A stretch of 64,000 nucleotides of DNA from Rhodopila globiformis (GTDB taxonomy: Bacteria; Pseudomonadota; Alphaproteobacteria; Acetobacterales; Acetobacteraceae): assembly GCF_002937115.1 (NCBI RefSeq), contig NZ_NHRY01000260.1, positions 1-64,000 of the forward strand, given 5' to 3'. The position numbers and the translations under genes were made by a program. Positions 35,609 to 45,355 of this stretch are shown piece after piece (position 1 is the stretch's first letter; every line of letters starts with the position of its first letter). The notes under the pieces were generated by a model. That model did no database searches. It was not told the origin of the DNA and saw only the letters and a list, made by a program, of their open reading frames with translations.

Positions 35609-36901
35609 ATGGATGAACGCGTTGACGACACGAAAGTCCGGACCGCACCCGATACCCAGACGCGGGCCACGCCGGTTACGCGTCGGCCGCGTACCGCGTA
35701 CTGGATCCTGACTGCTCTGGCCGTCGCCGGACTTGCGGGTGGCGGCTGGTTCCTGTGGGCGCACCCGAAGACCGGGTCGGCCAGTCATACCGCGCCCGCA
35801 CCCCACCGCCCCGTCGGCATGCCGCAGCCGGTCGGCTTTGCCACGGTCGATACCGGCGACGTGCGTGTCATCCTGAACGAGCTTGGGACAGTGACCTCGC
35901 TGGATACCGTGACGGTGCAGACCCAGATCAACGGGCAGTTGCAGCAAATCGGGTTCAAGGAAGGCCAGGTTGTCCACAAGGGCGACTTCCTGGCGCAGAT
36001 CGATCCACGGCCGTACCAGGCGGCGCTGGAGCAGGCGCAGGGAACGCTGGCGCATGACCAGGGGCTTCTCGCGCAGGCGCAGTCGGACCTGAAGCGCTAC
36101 GAGGCGCTCGGGAAGCGTGACTTCATCTCCCAGCAGCAGCTGGAGGACCAGAAGTTCCTGGTCCAGCAGTATACCGGCACGGTGCAGACCGACCAGGGAA
36201 CGGTGGACAACGCGAAGGTGAACCTGGTGTACTGCCACATCACCTCGCCCATCGACGGCGTGGTCGGGCTGCGGTTGGTTGACCTGGGCAATTACGTGCA
36301 GACGTCGAGCACGACCGGGCTGGTGGTGATCACGCAGATGCAGCCGATCTCGGTGCTCTTCACCGTGCCCGAGGACAACCTGCCGGACATCATCCAGCGC
36401 GTGCGCGCCGGCGCCACGCTGAGCGTCGATGCGTATGACCGCAGCAACACGCGCCATCTGTCGACCGGACAGCTCGCCACGCTGGACAACGTGATCGACA
36501 CCACGACGGGCACGCTGAAGCTGCGGGCCATCTTCGCCAACCCGGACGACATGCTGTATCCGAACCAGTTCGTCAACGCGCGGCTGCTGGTGGACACGAT
36601 GCACAACACGGTGCGCGTGCCGGTCCCGGCGGTGCAGCGCGGCGAGCCCGGGACGTTCGTTTATGTGATCAATCCGGACAACACCGTCTCGGTACGGCCG
36701 ATCAAGGTAGGGCCGGTCGATGAGGGGTATGAAGCCGTGCTGTCGGGACTGAAGCCCGGCGAGCGGGTGGTGACCGACGGCACCGACCGGCTACGCGATG
36801 GCGCCCGGGTGTCGCTGCCGGCGCAGAAGGGCGCGGCGGCGGACCGTGGCCAGACACCTGCGTCCGGGCAGCGGGCGCACCACCAGCAGCAGGCAGAATG
36901 A
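35609..36901 (+). CDS. RND efflux periplasmic adaptor (MdtA-like)
   Basis: The membrane-fusion protein that links inner-membrane RND pumps to an outer-membrane channel. 430 residues from ATG 35609 (GTG 35576 is also in frame). One N-terminal membrane segment (AYWILTALAVAGLAGGGWFLW), then the lipoyl domain (VTSLDTVTVQTQINGQLQQI...VHKGDFLAQIDPRPYQAALE), an alpha-hairpin (about residues 120-190), and beta-barrel and membrane-proximal domains (TLSVDAYDRSN, VRVPVPAVQRGEPGTFVYVI). The closest known type is MdtA of MdtABC. It is followed by two different RND pumps, as in mdtABC. Confidence 0.9.
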   Translation: MDERVDDTKVRTAPDTQTRATPVTRRPRTAYWILTALAVAGLAGGGWFLWAHPKTGSASHTAPAPHRPVGMPQPVGFATVDTGDVRVILNELGTVTSLDTVTVQTQINGQLQQIGFKEGQVVHKGDFLAQIDPRPYQAALEQAQGTLAHDQGLLAQAQSDLKRYEALGKRDFISQQQLEDQKFLVQQYTGTVQTDQGTVDNAKVNLVYCHITSPIDGVVGLRLVDLGNYVQTSSTTGLVVITQMQPISVLFTVPEDNLPDIIQRVRAGATLSVDAYDRSNTRHLSTGQLATLDNVIDTTTGTLKLRAIFANPDDMLYPNQFVNARLLVDTMHNTVRVPVPAVQRGEPGTFVYVINPDNTVSVRPIKVGPVDEGYEAVLSGLKPGERVVTDGTDRLRDGARVSLPAQKGAAADRGQTPASGQRAHHQQQAE

Positions 36902-36983
36902 AGCCCTGGGCGCCAAGGCAACAGGGCATGGCACATGGTCGTCCCTGTCTCGGCGGAGGTTGGCAGAGCAGGGTCCTCGCCCC

Positions 36984-37066
36984 ATCGTCATGGCCGGGCG
37001 TGTCCCGGCCATCCGCGCTTCGACGGCAGGGGGCGGATGGCCGGGACACGCCCGGCCATGACGGAG
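36984..37066. repeat. Palindromic element, type A core, between efflux genes
   Basis: Stem TCATGGCCGGGCGTGTCCCG with its complement, loop CGCTTCGACGG. It lies in the 290-base gap between the adaptor and first pump genes, where it could form a strong hairpin in a shared mRNA. Confidence 0.8.
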
Positions 37067-37190
37067 AGAGAACGGCCTGGCCCCCAGGTCCTTCTCCGCT
37101 CCGGCCTTTTCCTGATATGGATGGAGCCTTGCCCTCCGGCGGGCCGGAGACACGGCTTAACGTGCCGCTCATGACGCGAAGCAAGCCCGC

Positions 37191-40100
37191 ATGAGCCCAT
37201 CCCGCCCCTTCATCCTGCGGCCGGTCGCCACCACCCTGCTGATGGCGGCGATCCTGCTGGTGGGCATCGTCGCCTACCGCTTCCTGCCGATCTCCGCCCT
37301 GCCGGAGGTCGATTACCCGACCATCCAGGTGCAGACCTTCTACCCCGGCGCCAGCCCGGAGGTGATGACGTCATCGGTCACCTCGCCGCTGGAGGTGCAG
37401 TTCGGGCAGATGCCCAGCCTGAACCAGATGTTCTCCACCAGTTCGGCCGGCGCCTCGCTGATCACCTTGCAGTTCGGCCTGGACATCAGCCTGGACGTGG
37501 CTGAACAGGAGGTGCAGGCAGCCATCAACGCCGCCGGCAACCTGCTGCCCACCGATCTGCCGGCGCCGCCGATCTACGCCAAGGTCAACCCGGCGGATGC
37601 GCCGATTCTGACGCTGGCGCTGACCTCGAAGACCCTGCCGCTGACCCAGGTCGAGGACATGGCGAACACGCGTCTGGCGCAGAAAATCTCGCAACAACCG
37701 GGGGTTGGCCTGGTTTCGATCAGCGGTGGGCAACGGCCGGCGGTGCGGGTGCAGATCAATCCGCGGGCGCTGGCGGCCGCCGGGCTGAACATCGACGACC
37801 TGCGCACAACGCTCGGCAATGCCAACGTCAACACGCCGAAAGGCGGTTTCGACGGCCCGGCGCAGGCGACGACGATCAACGCCAACGACCAGATTTCCGA
37901 TCCGCAGCAATACCTGAACCTGGTGATCGCCTGGCGCAACGGCGCGCCCGTCCGGTTGAAGGATGTGGCGACGGTGGTCAACGGCGCCGAGAACACCAAG
38001 CTGGGCGCCTGGGCCAATACCACGCCGGCGATCATCCTGAACGTGCAGCGCCAGCCGGGCGCCAACGTCATCCAGGTCGTCGATACCATCAAGAAGCTGC
38101 TGCCGCGTCTTCAGACGTCGCTGCCGTCCGCGGTGGATGTCGCGGTGCTGACCGACCGGACGCAGACGATCCGCGCCTCGGTCGCGGACGTGGAGTTCGA
38201 GCTGTTCCTCGCCGTCGCGCTGGTGGTGCTGGTGATCTTCCTGTTCCTGCGCAACCTGCCGGCGACGGTGATCCCCAGCCTGTCGGTGCCGCTGTCGCTG
38301 GTGGGCACGCTGGCGATCATGTACCTGCTCGGGTTCAGCCTGGATAACCTGTCGCTGATGGCGCTGACCATCTCCACCGGGTTCGTCGTGGACGATGCGA
38401 TCGTCATGATCGAGAACATCGCCCGCTTCGTGGAGGCCGGCGCCTCCCCCCTCGCCGCCGCGCTGAAGGGCAGCGAGCAGATCGGCTTCACCATCATCTC
38501 GTTGACCGTGTCGCTGATCGCAGTGCTGATCCCGCTGCTGTTCATGGGCGACGTAGTCGGGCGGCTGTTCCATGAGTTCGCCATCACCCTGTCGGTGACG
38601 ATCGTGATCTCGGCGGTGGTGTCGCTGACGCTGGTGCCGATGATGTGCGCGCGGCTGGTCCGCCACCGGCCGGACGCCGAGCGCAACCGCTTCGACCTGG
38701 CGGCCGAGCACGGCTTCAACTGGATCATCGGCCGCTACGACCGCGCTTTGACTATCGTGCTGAACCACCAGCCGCTGACGCTGCTGGTCGCGGCTCTGAC
38801 GTTGGCTGTGACGGTGTGGCTGTATATTCTTGTGCCCAAAGGATTCTTCCCGGTGCAGGACACCGGGGTGCTGCAAGGCATCTCGGTGGCGTCGCAGAGC
38901 GTCTCCTTTGGCGCGATGGCGCAGCACCAGCAGGCGCTGGCGGCGGCGATTCTGAAGGATCCGGACGTTGTCAGCCTGAGTTCCTTTATCGGCGTGGACG
39001 GCAGCAACACCACGCTGAACACCGGGCGGTTCCTGATCAACCTGAAGCCGAAGGATGAACGCAGCCTGGATGCGAGCGCCGTCGCCCGGCGCCTGCAACG
39101 GGAAACCGCCAACGTGCCGGGCGTGACGCTGTACCTGCAGCCGGTGCAGGACCTGACGATCGACGCCTCGGTCAGCCGCACGCAGTACCAGTTCGTGCTG
39201 GAGAACCCGAACCTTTCGGCGTTCAACGAATGGGTGCCGAAGCTGATGGCGCGGCTGGAGACCCTGCCGGAACTGTCCAATGTCGCGAGCGACCTACAGC
39301 AGCAGGGGCTGACGGTGAATCTGGTGATCGACCGGACGACGGCGGGACGCTTCGGCATCACGCCAGCCACGGTCGATAACGCGCTGTATGACCTGTTCGG
39401 GCAGCGCATCGTCTCCACCATCTACACGCAGTCGAACCAGTACCGCGTGATCATGGAGGCGGACCCGGCGTTGCAGCACTCGCTGGCTTCACTGTCGGCG
39501 ATCTACCTGCCGTCCTCACTGTCCACCACCGGGCAGGTGCCGCTGAGCGCGATCGTCAGCGTGGTGCAGAAACCGGGACCGTTGCAGATCAGCCACCTGG
39601 CGCAGTTTCCCGCGACGACGATTTCGTTCGACGTGCCGCCGGGATCGTCGCTCGGCGCGGCCGTGGCGGCGATCCGCCAGGCCGAGACGGATATCGGCCT
39701 GCCGGAGAGCTTCGTCACCGCCTTCCAGGGCGCGGCCGCGGCGCTGGAGTCGTCGCTGTCGAACGAACTGCTGCTGGTGCTGGCGGCGATCGTGACGGTG
39801 TACATCGTGCTGGGGGTGCTGTATGAGAGCTTCATCCACCCGATCACGATCCTGTCCACGTTACCCTCGGCCGGCGCCGGCGCGCTGGTGGCGCTGCTGA
39901 TCGCCGGCGGCACCATCGACGTCATCTCGATCATCGGCATCATCCTGCTGATCGGCATCGTGAAGAAGAACGCGATCATGATGATCGACTTCGCGCTGGA
40001 GGCGGAGCGTGAAGACGGCAAGTCGCCGCGCGAGGCGATCCACCAGGCCTGCCTGCTGCGCTTCCGGCCGATTTTGATGACGACGATGGCGGCGCTGCTG

Positions 40101-40295
40101 GGCGCGCTGCCGCTGATGCTGGGCACCGGCACGGGGTCGGAACTGCGGCATCCGCTGGGCATCGCGATCGTCGGCGGGCTGATCGTCAGCCAGGTGCTGA
40201 CGCTGTTCACCACGCCGGTGATCTACCTGATGTTCGATCGGCTGGCCTGGCGGCTGAGCGGCAAGTCACTGGCCGGCGGCGGGGCGGCGGTGTGA
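37191..40295 (+). CDS. RND efflux pump, MdtB-like
   Basis: A 1034-residue hydrophobe/amphiphile-efflux RND transporter with 12 membrane helices and two large periplasmic domains. N-terminal [20 protein letters not shown] and [20 protein letters not shown] are family hallmarks. The proton-relay region in helix 4 is [18 protein letters not shown], with paired Asp (about residues 399-400). The C-terminal half has [20 protein letters not shown]. It resembles MdtB. A seven-codon frame, ATG at 37171 to TGA, overlaps its ATG (ATGA) and might couple initiation; the main start itself lacks a good ribosome-binding sequence. mdtC-like follows after 450 bases. Confidence 0.92.
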   Translation: MSPSRPFILRPVATTLLMAAILLVGIVAYRFLPISALPEVDYPTIQVQTFYPGASPEVMTSSVTSPLEVQFGQMPSLNQMFSTSSAGASLITLQFGLDISLDVAEQEVQAAINAAGNLLPTDLPAPPIYAKVNPADAPILTLALTSKTLPLTQVEDMANTRLAQKISQQPGVGLVSISGGQRPAVRVQINPRALAAAGLNIDDLRTTLGNANVNTPKGGFDGPAQATTINANDQISDPQQYLNLVIAWRNGAPVRLKDVATVVNGAENTKLGAWANTTPAIILNVQRQPGANVIQVVDTIKKLLPRLQTSLPSAVDVAVLTDRTQTIRASVADVEFELFLAVALVVLVIFLFLRNLPATVIPSLSVPLSLVGTLAIMYLLGFSLDNLSLMALTISTGFVVDDAIVMIENIARFVEAGASPLAAALKGSEQIGFTIISLTVSLIAVLIPLLFMGDVVGRLFHEFAITLSVTIVISAVVSLTLVPMMCARLVRHRPDAERNRFDLAAEHGFNWIIGRYDRALTIVLNHQPLTLLVAALTLAVTVWLYILVPKGFFPVQDTGVLQGISVASQSVSFGAMAQHQQALAAAILKDPDVVSLSSFIGVDGSNTTLNTGRFLINLKPKDERSLDASAVARRLQRETANVPGVTLYLQPVQDLTIDASVSRTQYQFVLENPNLSAFNEWVPKLMARLETLPELSNVASDLQQQGLTVNLVIDRTTAGRFGITPATVDNALYDLFGQRIVSTIYTQSNQYRVIMEADPALQHSLASLSAIYLPSSLSTTGQVPLSAIVSVVQKPGPLQISHLAQFPATTISFDVPPGSSLGAAVAAIRQAETDIGLPESFVTAFQGAAAALESSLSNELLLVLAAIVTVYIVLGVLYESFIHPITILSTLPSAGAGALVALLIAGGTIDVISIIGIILLIGIVKKNAIMMIDFALEAEREDGKSPREAIHQACLLRFRPILMTTMAALLGALPLMLGTGTGSELRHPLGIAIVGGLIVSQVLTLFTTPVIYLMFDRLAWRLSGKSLAGGGAAV

Positions 40296-40312
40296 TGGGG
40301 GTCATCGTCCCG

Positions 40313-40743
40313 GCAGGCCCCATCGTCATGGCCGGGTGTGTCCCATGCTTATCAGGACAGGGCGTCCGGCGGAGCAAGGTCGTCTCCCTCACCGTCATGG
40401 CCGGGCGTGTCCCTACGGGATGCACACATCTCGGAAACGGTCCGCCGCTGCGTTTCCCTTTCGTCATGGCCCGGCTTGTCCGGGCCACCTATTCCAGCAC
40501 GTGTGCCGCGACAGGTGGCCCGGACAAGCCGGGCCATGACGATGGGGGAACGCTCTCGGCGCCCAGGCAAGCACTTGATTTTACGGTCATTTCCGACTCG
40601 TTTCCAGGATGTGTGCATTGCGTAGGGCGTGTCCCGGCCATCTGCGCTGCAACGGCGGGAAACGGATGGCCGGGACACGCCCGGCCATGACGAAGGGGGC
40701 GGCGGCCATGACGGAGGGAGAACGGCCATGACCGAGGGAGAGC
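40313..40743. repeat. Cluster of palindromes and 20-bp repeats between the two pump genes
   Basis: Contains a degraded type A arm (40318-40340), a complete type B palindrome (40464-40544; stem GTCATGGCCCGGCTTGTCCG), and a type A palindrome (40622-40693). Two 20-base units follow, at 40704-40723 and 40724-40743 (GGCCATGACsGAGGGAGAry), each holding an ATG and GAGGGAGA. The last supplies the ribosome-binding sequence of the second pump gene. No gene is encoded in this 450-base interval. Confidence 0.8.
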
Positions 40744-40747
40744 GGCC

Positions 40748-43700
40748 ATGAACATCTCCGCCCCGTTCATCGCCCGGCCCGTCGCCACGACCCTGCTGAC
40801 CATCGGCATCGCCCTGGCCGGCATCTTCGCCTTCTTCAAGCTGCCGGTCGCGCCACTGCCGCAGGTGGACTTCCCGACCATCATGGTGATGGCGCAGTTG
40901 CCCGGCGCCAGCCCGGAGACCGTCGCCACCAGCGTCGCCAGCCCGCTGGAGCGGCATCTTGGCCAGATCGCCGACGTTACCGAGATGACCTCGGTCAGCG
41001 CCACCGGCCAGGCGCAGATCGTGCTCCAGTTCGGATTGAACCGCGACATCAACGGCGCGGCACGCGACGTCCAGGCGGCGATCAATGCCGCCCGGGCGGA
41101 CCTGCCCAGCAGCCTGCGCACCAACCCGACCTATCGCAAGGTCAATCCGGCCGACGCGCCGGTGCTGATCCTGGCGCTGACGTCCAAGACCATGACGCGC
41201 GGGCAGATGTACGACGCAGCCGCCAACGTGCTGTCGCAGAAGATGTCGCAGATCAACGGCATCGGCCAGGTGATCATCGGCGGCTCCGCCCTGCCGGCGG
41301 TCCGGGTGGAGCTGAACCCGAACGCTCTGTATAAGTACGGCATCGGGCTGGAGGACGTCCGCGCCGCCCTGGCCTCGGCCAACGCCAACAGCCCCAAGGG
41401 CGCCATCGAGGCCGACGGCCGGCACTACCAGCTCTACACCAACGACCAGGCTACCAAGGCGGCCGACTACCTGCCGCTGGTCATTGCCTACCGCAACGGC
41501 GCGCCGGTGCGCCTGTCCGACGTGGCCGAGGTGGACGACTCGGTCGAGAACCTGCGCAACGCCGGCCTGTCGCAGGGCCGGCCCGCGGTGCTGATCATCC
41601 TGTTCCGCCAGCCCGGCGCCAACATCATCAGCACGGTGGACAGCGTGAAGGCGGCGATCCCGCAACTGAAGGCGGCGCTGCCGGCCGCCATGAACCTGGA
41701 CATCGTCAACGACCGCACCACGTCGATCCGCGCCAGCCTGTACGACACCGAGCGGACCCTGCTGATCGCGGTTGGGCTGGTCACAATGGTCGTGTTCCTG
41801 TTCCTGCGCAGCGTGCGGGCGACGATCATCCCCGCCATCGTCGTGCCGGTGTCGCTCATCGGCACGTTCGGCACGATGTACCTGCTCGACTACAGCCTGG
41901 ACAACCTGTCGCTGATGGCGCTGACCGTCTCGACCGGCTTCGTCGTCGATGACGCCATCGTGGTGCTGGAGAACATCTCGCGCCACATCGAGGACGGCAT
42001 GCCGCGCCGCCAGGCGGCTCTGCGCGGCGCGAGAGAAGTCGGCTTCACCGTTGTTTCCATGACTCTTTCCCTGGTCGCGGTGTTCCTGCCAATCCTGCTG
42101 ATGGGCGGGATTGTCGGGCGGCTGTTCCGCGAGTTCGCGATGACCCTGTCGCTGGCGATCATGGTGTCGCTGGCGATCTCGCTGACCACCACGCCGATGA
42201 TGTGCGCTCTGCTGCTGAAGCCGGCCAACCGGCAGGGGCCGAAGAAGCGGACGCTGTTCGAGCGGGCGCAGGCGGTCTATGGCCGGACCCTGGCCTGGGC
42301 GCTGCGCCACCCGGCGCTGGTGATGCTGGTGCTGCTGGCCGCCGTCGGCCTGAACGTCGCGTTGTACGTCATTGTGCCGAAAGGATTCTTCCCGGACCAG
42401 GACAACGGCGCGCTGATCGGCCGGCTGCAGGCGGACCAGAGCACCTCGTTCCAGGCGATGAAGGTCAAGCTGGCCGAGATGTCGCGCATCGTGCAGCATG
42501 ATCCGGCGGTGCAGAGCGTCGTTGGATTCACCGGCACCGGTGGCGGCGGCAGCGCCAACCAGACCAACACCGGCTCGGTGTTCGTCGCGCTGAAGCCGAT
42601 GGGCGAGCGCGACAGCATGACCGCGGTCACCAGCCGCCTGCGCCGCAAGCTCGCCGCGGTGCCGGGGGCGCACCTGTTCCTGATCCCGATCCAGACCCTC
42701 CGCGTCGGCGCGCATTCGACCAACGCCGCGTATCAGTACACGCTGGAGGCCGACAGCGCGCAGGAGCTGTACGCCTGGGCGCCGAAGCTGGTGACGGCGC
42801 TGGAGCACGATCCGATCCTGCGCGACGTCAACTCCGACCAGCAGCAGAAGGGCCTGGAGACCGACGTGGTGATCGACCGGGCCAGCGCCGCGCGGCTGAA
42901 CATCAACGTCAGCCAGATCGACAACACGCTGTACGACGCCTTCGGCCAGCGGCAGGTGTCGACGATCTACAAGGCGCAGAACCAGTACCACGTGATCATG
43001 GAGGTCGCGCCCCGCTACTGGCAGAGCCCGGAGACGCTGCGGGACGTCTATGTCAGCACCTCCGGCGGCAATGCCAGCGGCACGCAGGTGACCAATGCCG
43101 TGGTGGGCACCGTCGCGGCCTCGACCAAGACGGCCGCGGCCAAAAGTACGACCACGGGTGCTGTCACGGCGGCGAGCGTCGCCCTCAGTTCAGCGCGCAA
43201 CGCGTCGAGCAATGCGCTGGCGAACACCGGCAAGGGCAGCGCGTCCTCGGGCGCCGCGGTCAGCACCGCGCAGGAGACGATGGTCCCGCTTGCCGCCGTT
43301 ACCTCGTACGGGCCCGGCAATACGCCGCTGGCGGTGAACCACAAGGGGCCGTTCGTCGCCACCACGATCTCGTTCAACGTGGCCCCCGGCGCCTCGCTGA
43401 GCGAAGCGGCTGCGGCGGTCGAGCAGGCGATTCGGCAAATCCACATGCCGGCCTCGATCCACGGCGGGTTCCAGGGCACGGCACAGACGTTCCAGGAGTC
43501 GCTCAGCACCATGCCGCTGCTGCTGCTGTCGGCGCTGGGCGCGATCTACATCGTGCTGGGGGTGCTGTACGAGAGCTACGTCCACCCGGTGACGATCCTG
43601 TCCACCCTGCCCTCGGCCGGCATCGGCGCGATCCTGGCGCTGATGCTGTGCCAAACCGAGTTCAGCCTGATCGCTGCCATCGGCATCATCCTGCTGATCG

Positions 43701-44059
43701 GCATCGTCAAGAAGAACGCCATCCTGATGATCGACTTCGCCCTGGAAGCCGAGCGCACGCTGGGCCAGGAGCCGCGGGAGGCGATCTTCGAGGCGTGCCT
43801 GATGCGCTTCCGCCCGATCATGATGACCACCAGCGCGGCGATGCTGGGCGCCCTGCCGCTGGCGCTCAGCTTCGGCGACGGCGGCGAGTTGCGCCGGCCG
43901 CTGGGCATTTCCATCCTGGGCGGGCTGGCGCTGAGCCAGGTGCTGACGCTCTACACCACGCCGGTGGTGTACCTGTACCTCGACCGCTTCCGCCTGGCCG
44001 CCAAGCGCCTGTGGCGGCGGGCCTTCCCGGAGTTGGAGGTGCCCGAGGCGGCCGAGTGA
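40748..44059 (+). CDS. RND efflux pump, MdtC-like, with low-complexity insertion
   Basis: An RND transporter of 1103 residues, about 75 longer than usual. N-terminal [20 protein letters not shown] and LPQVDFPTIMVMAQLPGASP, helix-4 [19 protein letters not shown] with the Asp pair, and [20 protein letters not shown] near the C-terminus are canonical. The excess is an Ala/Ser/Thr-rich insertion at about residues 767-845 (GGNASGTQVTNAVVGTVAAS and on) within the second periplasmic domain, just before VPLAAVTSYGPG. GAGGGAGAG lies five bases before the ATG, provided by a repeat. It probably forms a heteromultimeric pump with the MdtB-like protein; no TolC-type gene is in the window. Confidence 0.92.
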   Translation: MNISAPFIARPVATTLLTIGIALAGIFAFFKLPVAPLPQVDFPTIMVMAQLPGASPETVATSVASPLERHLGQIADVTEMTSVSATGQAQIVLQFGLNRDINGAARDVQAAINAARADLPSSLRTNPTYRKVNPADAPVLILALTSKTMTRGQMYDAAANVLSQKMSQINGIGQVIIGGSALPAVRVELNPNALYKYGIGLEDVRAALASANANSPKGAIEADGRHYQLYTNDQATKAADYLPLVIAYRNGAPVRLSDVAEVDDSVENLRNAGLSQGRPAVLIILFRQPGANIISTVDSVKAAIPQLKAALPAAMNLDIVNDRTTSIRASLYDTERTLLIAVGLVTMVVFLFLRSVRATIIPAIVVPVSLIGTFGTMYLLDYSLDNLSLMALTVSTGFVVDDAIVVLENISRHIEDGMPRRQAALRGAREVGFTVVSMTLSLVAVFLPILLMGGIVGRLFREFAMTLSLAIMVSLAISLTTTPMMCALLLKPANRQGPKKRTLFERAQAVYGRTLAWALRHPALVMLVLLAAVGLNVALYVIVPKGFFPDQDNGALIGRLQADQSTSFQAMKVKLAEMSRIVQHDPAVQSVVGFTGTGGGGSANQTNTGSVFVALKPMGERDSMTAVTSRLRRKLAAVPGAHLFLIPIQTLRVGAHSTNAAYQYTLEADSAQELYAWAPKLVTALEHDPILRDVNSDQQQKGLETDVVIDRASAARLNINVSQIDNTLYDAFGQRQVSTIYKAQNQYHVIMEVAPRYWQSPETLRDVYVSTSGGNASGTQVTNAVVGTVAASTKTAAAKSTTTGAVTAASVALSSARNASSNALANTGKGSASSGAAVSTAQETMVPLAAVTSYGPGNTPLAVNHKGPFVATTISFNVAPGASLSEAAAAVEQAIRQIHMPASIHGGFQGTAQTFQESLSTMPLLLLSALGAIYIVLGVLYESYVHPVTILSTLPSAGIGAILALMLCQTEFSLIAAIGIILLIGIVKKNAILMIDFALEAERTLGQEPREAIFEACLMRFRPIMMTTSAAMLGALPLALSFGDGGELRRPLGISILGGLALSQVLTLYTTPVVYLYLDRFRLAAKRLWRRAFPELEVPEAAE

Positions 44060-44160
44060 GGCGTCGGGGGCAACAGGACCGGCTGAAAGCCCCCTCGGAC
44101 CGGAAGGCAATAGCACCCGGGCCTGTAGTCCGGCAGAAGACCCGCTGAAAGTGCAAGCAA

Positions 44161-44446
44161 TCTTAGTGACTTAGTGTCCTCGTGTTAGATCATCAGAACG
44201 AGCAGCACGAACCTGTCCGGGATCGCACCGCCCCTGGCACACGTCGGTGCCGTGCTCACCGTTGGCTTTAACACTAAGACACTAAGCCAATAAGATTACT
44301 GCGATTTTTCGACTTCAAGGGCACTGGCAATCTGCCGGCTAGAGCGTTTTCAGCCTGACTGGAAACGCTCCAGCTCATAATTTCACGAGCAATTTCATCG
44401 GCCTGAAATCGCTCCGCGATTTCCAGTCAGGCCGATATTGCTCTAG
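44161..44446. repeat. Two further inverted repeats in the gap before the DUF72 gene
   Basis: First, TCTTAGTGACTTAGTGTCCT (44161) is inversely matched by TAACACTAAGACACTAAGCC (44269). Second, CTAGAGC...CCTGACTGGAAA (44340-44372) is inversely matched by TTTCCAGTCAGG...GCTCTAG (44419-44446). The second right arm contains the stop codon of the DUF72 gene. Between the pump gene and this point there is no gene. Confidence 0.7.
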
Positions 44447-45219
44447 CGTTGCGTCTCCCACATGATGGGCAGCCGGTGCAGCAGGTCGAGCGCGTTCGGG
44501 GTCGCCTCGCCGAGCGCCGTGTTGTCGAAGATGCACCAGTCCTCCCGGTCAGGCACCGCCGTCTCCTGCATCTGCCGGGCGACGGCGGCGACGGCATCGG
44601 GCCCGTATGCCGAATGATACATCTGCGGCGAGCCGTGCAGGCGGCGATAGATCAGCCCGGGCCAGCCGCCGGGCATGACTGCCCGCGGCACCGGGGGCGG
44701 GTCCGCTGCGGCACGAGCGACCTGAACGTCCGAGAGCAGCGCATCCACGGCATCGGTGAACCAGGATGCATGGCGCGGCTCGCAGACCACGAGGCCGCCG
44801 AACCGGGCGCGCAGGCTGCCGAAGAAGCCGGCCGCGACGGTCGAGTCGAAGCCCAGGCTCGGCGGCAGTTGCACCAGCAGTGGGCCAAGCGCACCGCCCA
44901 GCGCCTGTGCTTCCTCCAGAAACCGGCCGAGCGCTTCCTCGATCCCGACGAGCCTGCGGATATGGGTGATCTCACGCGGCAGCTTGACCGCGAAGCGGAA
45001 TCCGGGCGGGACGCTGGCCGCCCAGCGGGCATAGGTGGCCGGCTTGTGCGGACGGTAGAAGGACGTGTCGATCTCGACCGCCGGCAGGACGCGGGCGTAG
45101 CGCTGCAGATACGTGCCCTCGCCGCCAAAGGCCGAGGCACAGGTCTTCGGAATGCTCCATCCAGCGGTGCCAATCCGGAAGGTCGGGGTTGTCGGCGTGT
45201 TGACCTCCAGCCTGGGCAT
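44443..45219 (-). CDS. DUF72 (YecE-like) protein
   Basis: A TIM-barrel-like protein of the DUF72 family, 258 residues from ATG 45219 (a longer start at 45291 is in frame, but its extra residues are unlike the family). Motifs: FRIGTAGWSIPK near the N-terminus, YARVLPAVEIDTSFYRPHKP (about residues 40-60), RFAVKLPREITH (about 74-85), VVCEPRHASWF (about 145-155), and CIFDNTALGEATPNALDL at the end. The biochemical role of the family is unknown. The stop codon falls in a repeat arm. It lies near the helicase gene on the same strand, with no clear functional link. Confidence 0.85.
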   Translation of the reverse strand: MPRLEVNTPTTPTFRIGTAGWSIPKTCASAFGGEGTYLQRYARVLPAVEIDTSFYRPHKPATYARWAASVPPGFRFAVKLPREITHIRRLVGIEEALGRFLEEAQALGGALGPLLVQLPPSLGFDSTVAAGFFGSLRARFGGLVVCEPRHASWFTDAVDALLSDVQVARAAADPPPVPRAVMPGGWPGLIYRRLHGSPQMYHSAYGPDAVAAVARQMQETAVPDREDWCIFDNTALGEATPNALDLLHRLPIMWETQR

Positions 45220-45355
45220 GCGGGTATGGGCGATAGCGTGATCTTGCCCAGGTCCGGGACCGCTTTCCAGTCGCCCAACGGCATCCCGCATCGGAAAATT
45301 GCTGCGCAGCCCTCACTATAGAAGGTGTGTCCTACGTCCGCCGTGACAAGTGCCA

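Noticed and set aside
40352..42991. Long minus-strand open frame opposite the MdtC-like gene
   Set aside because: Antisense shadow with low-complexity Arg/Gln/His sequence; the RND pump on the plus strand is full length.
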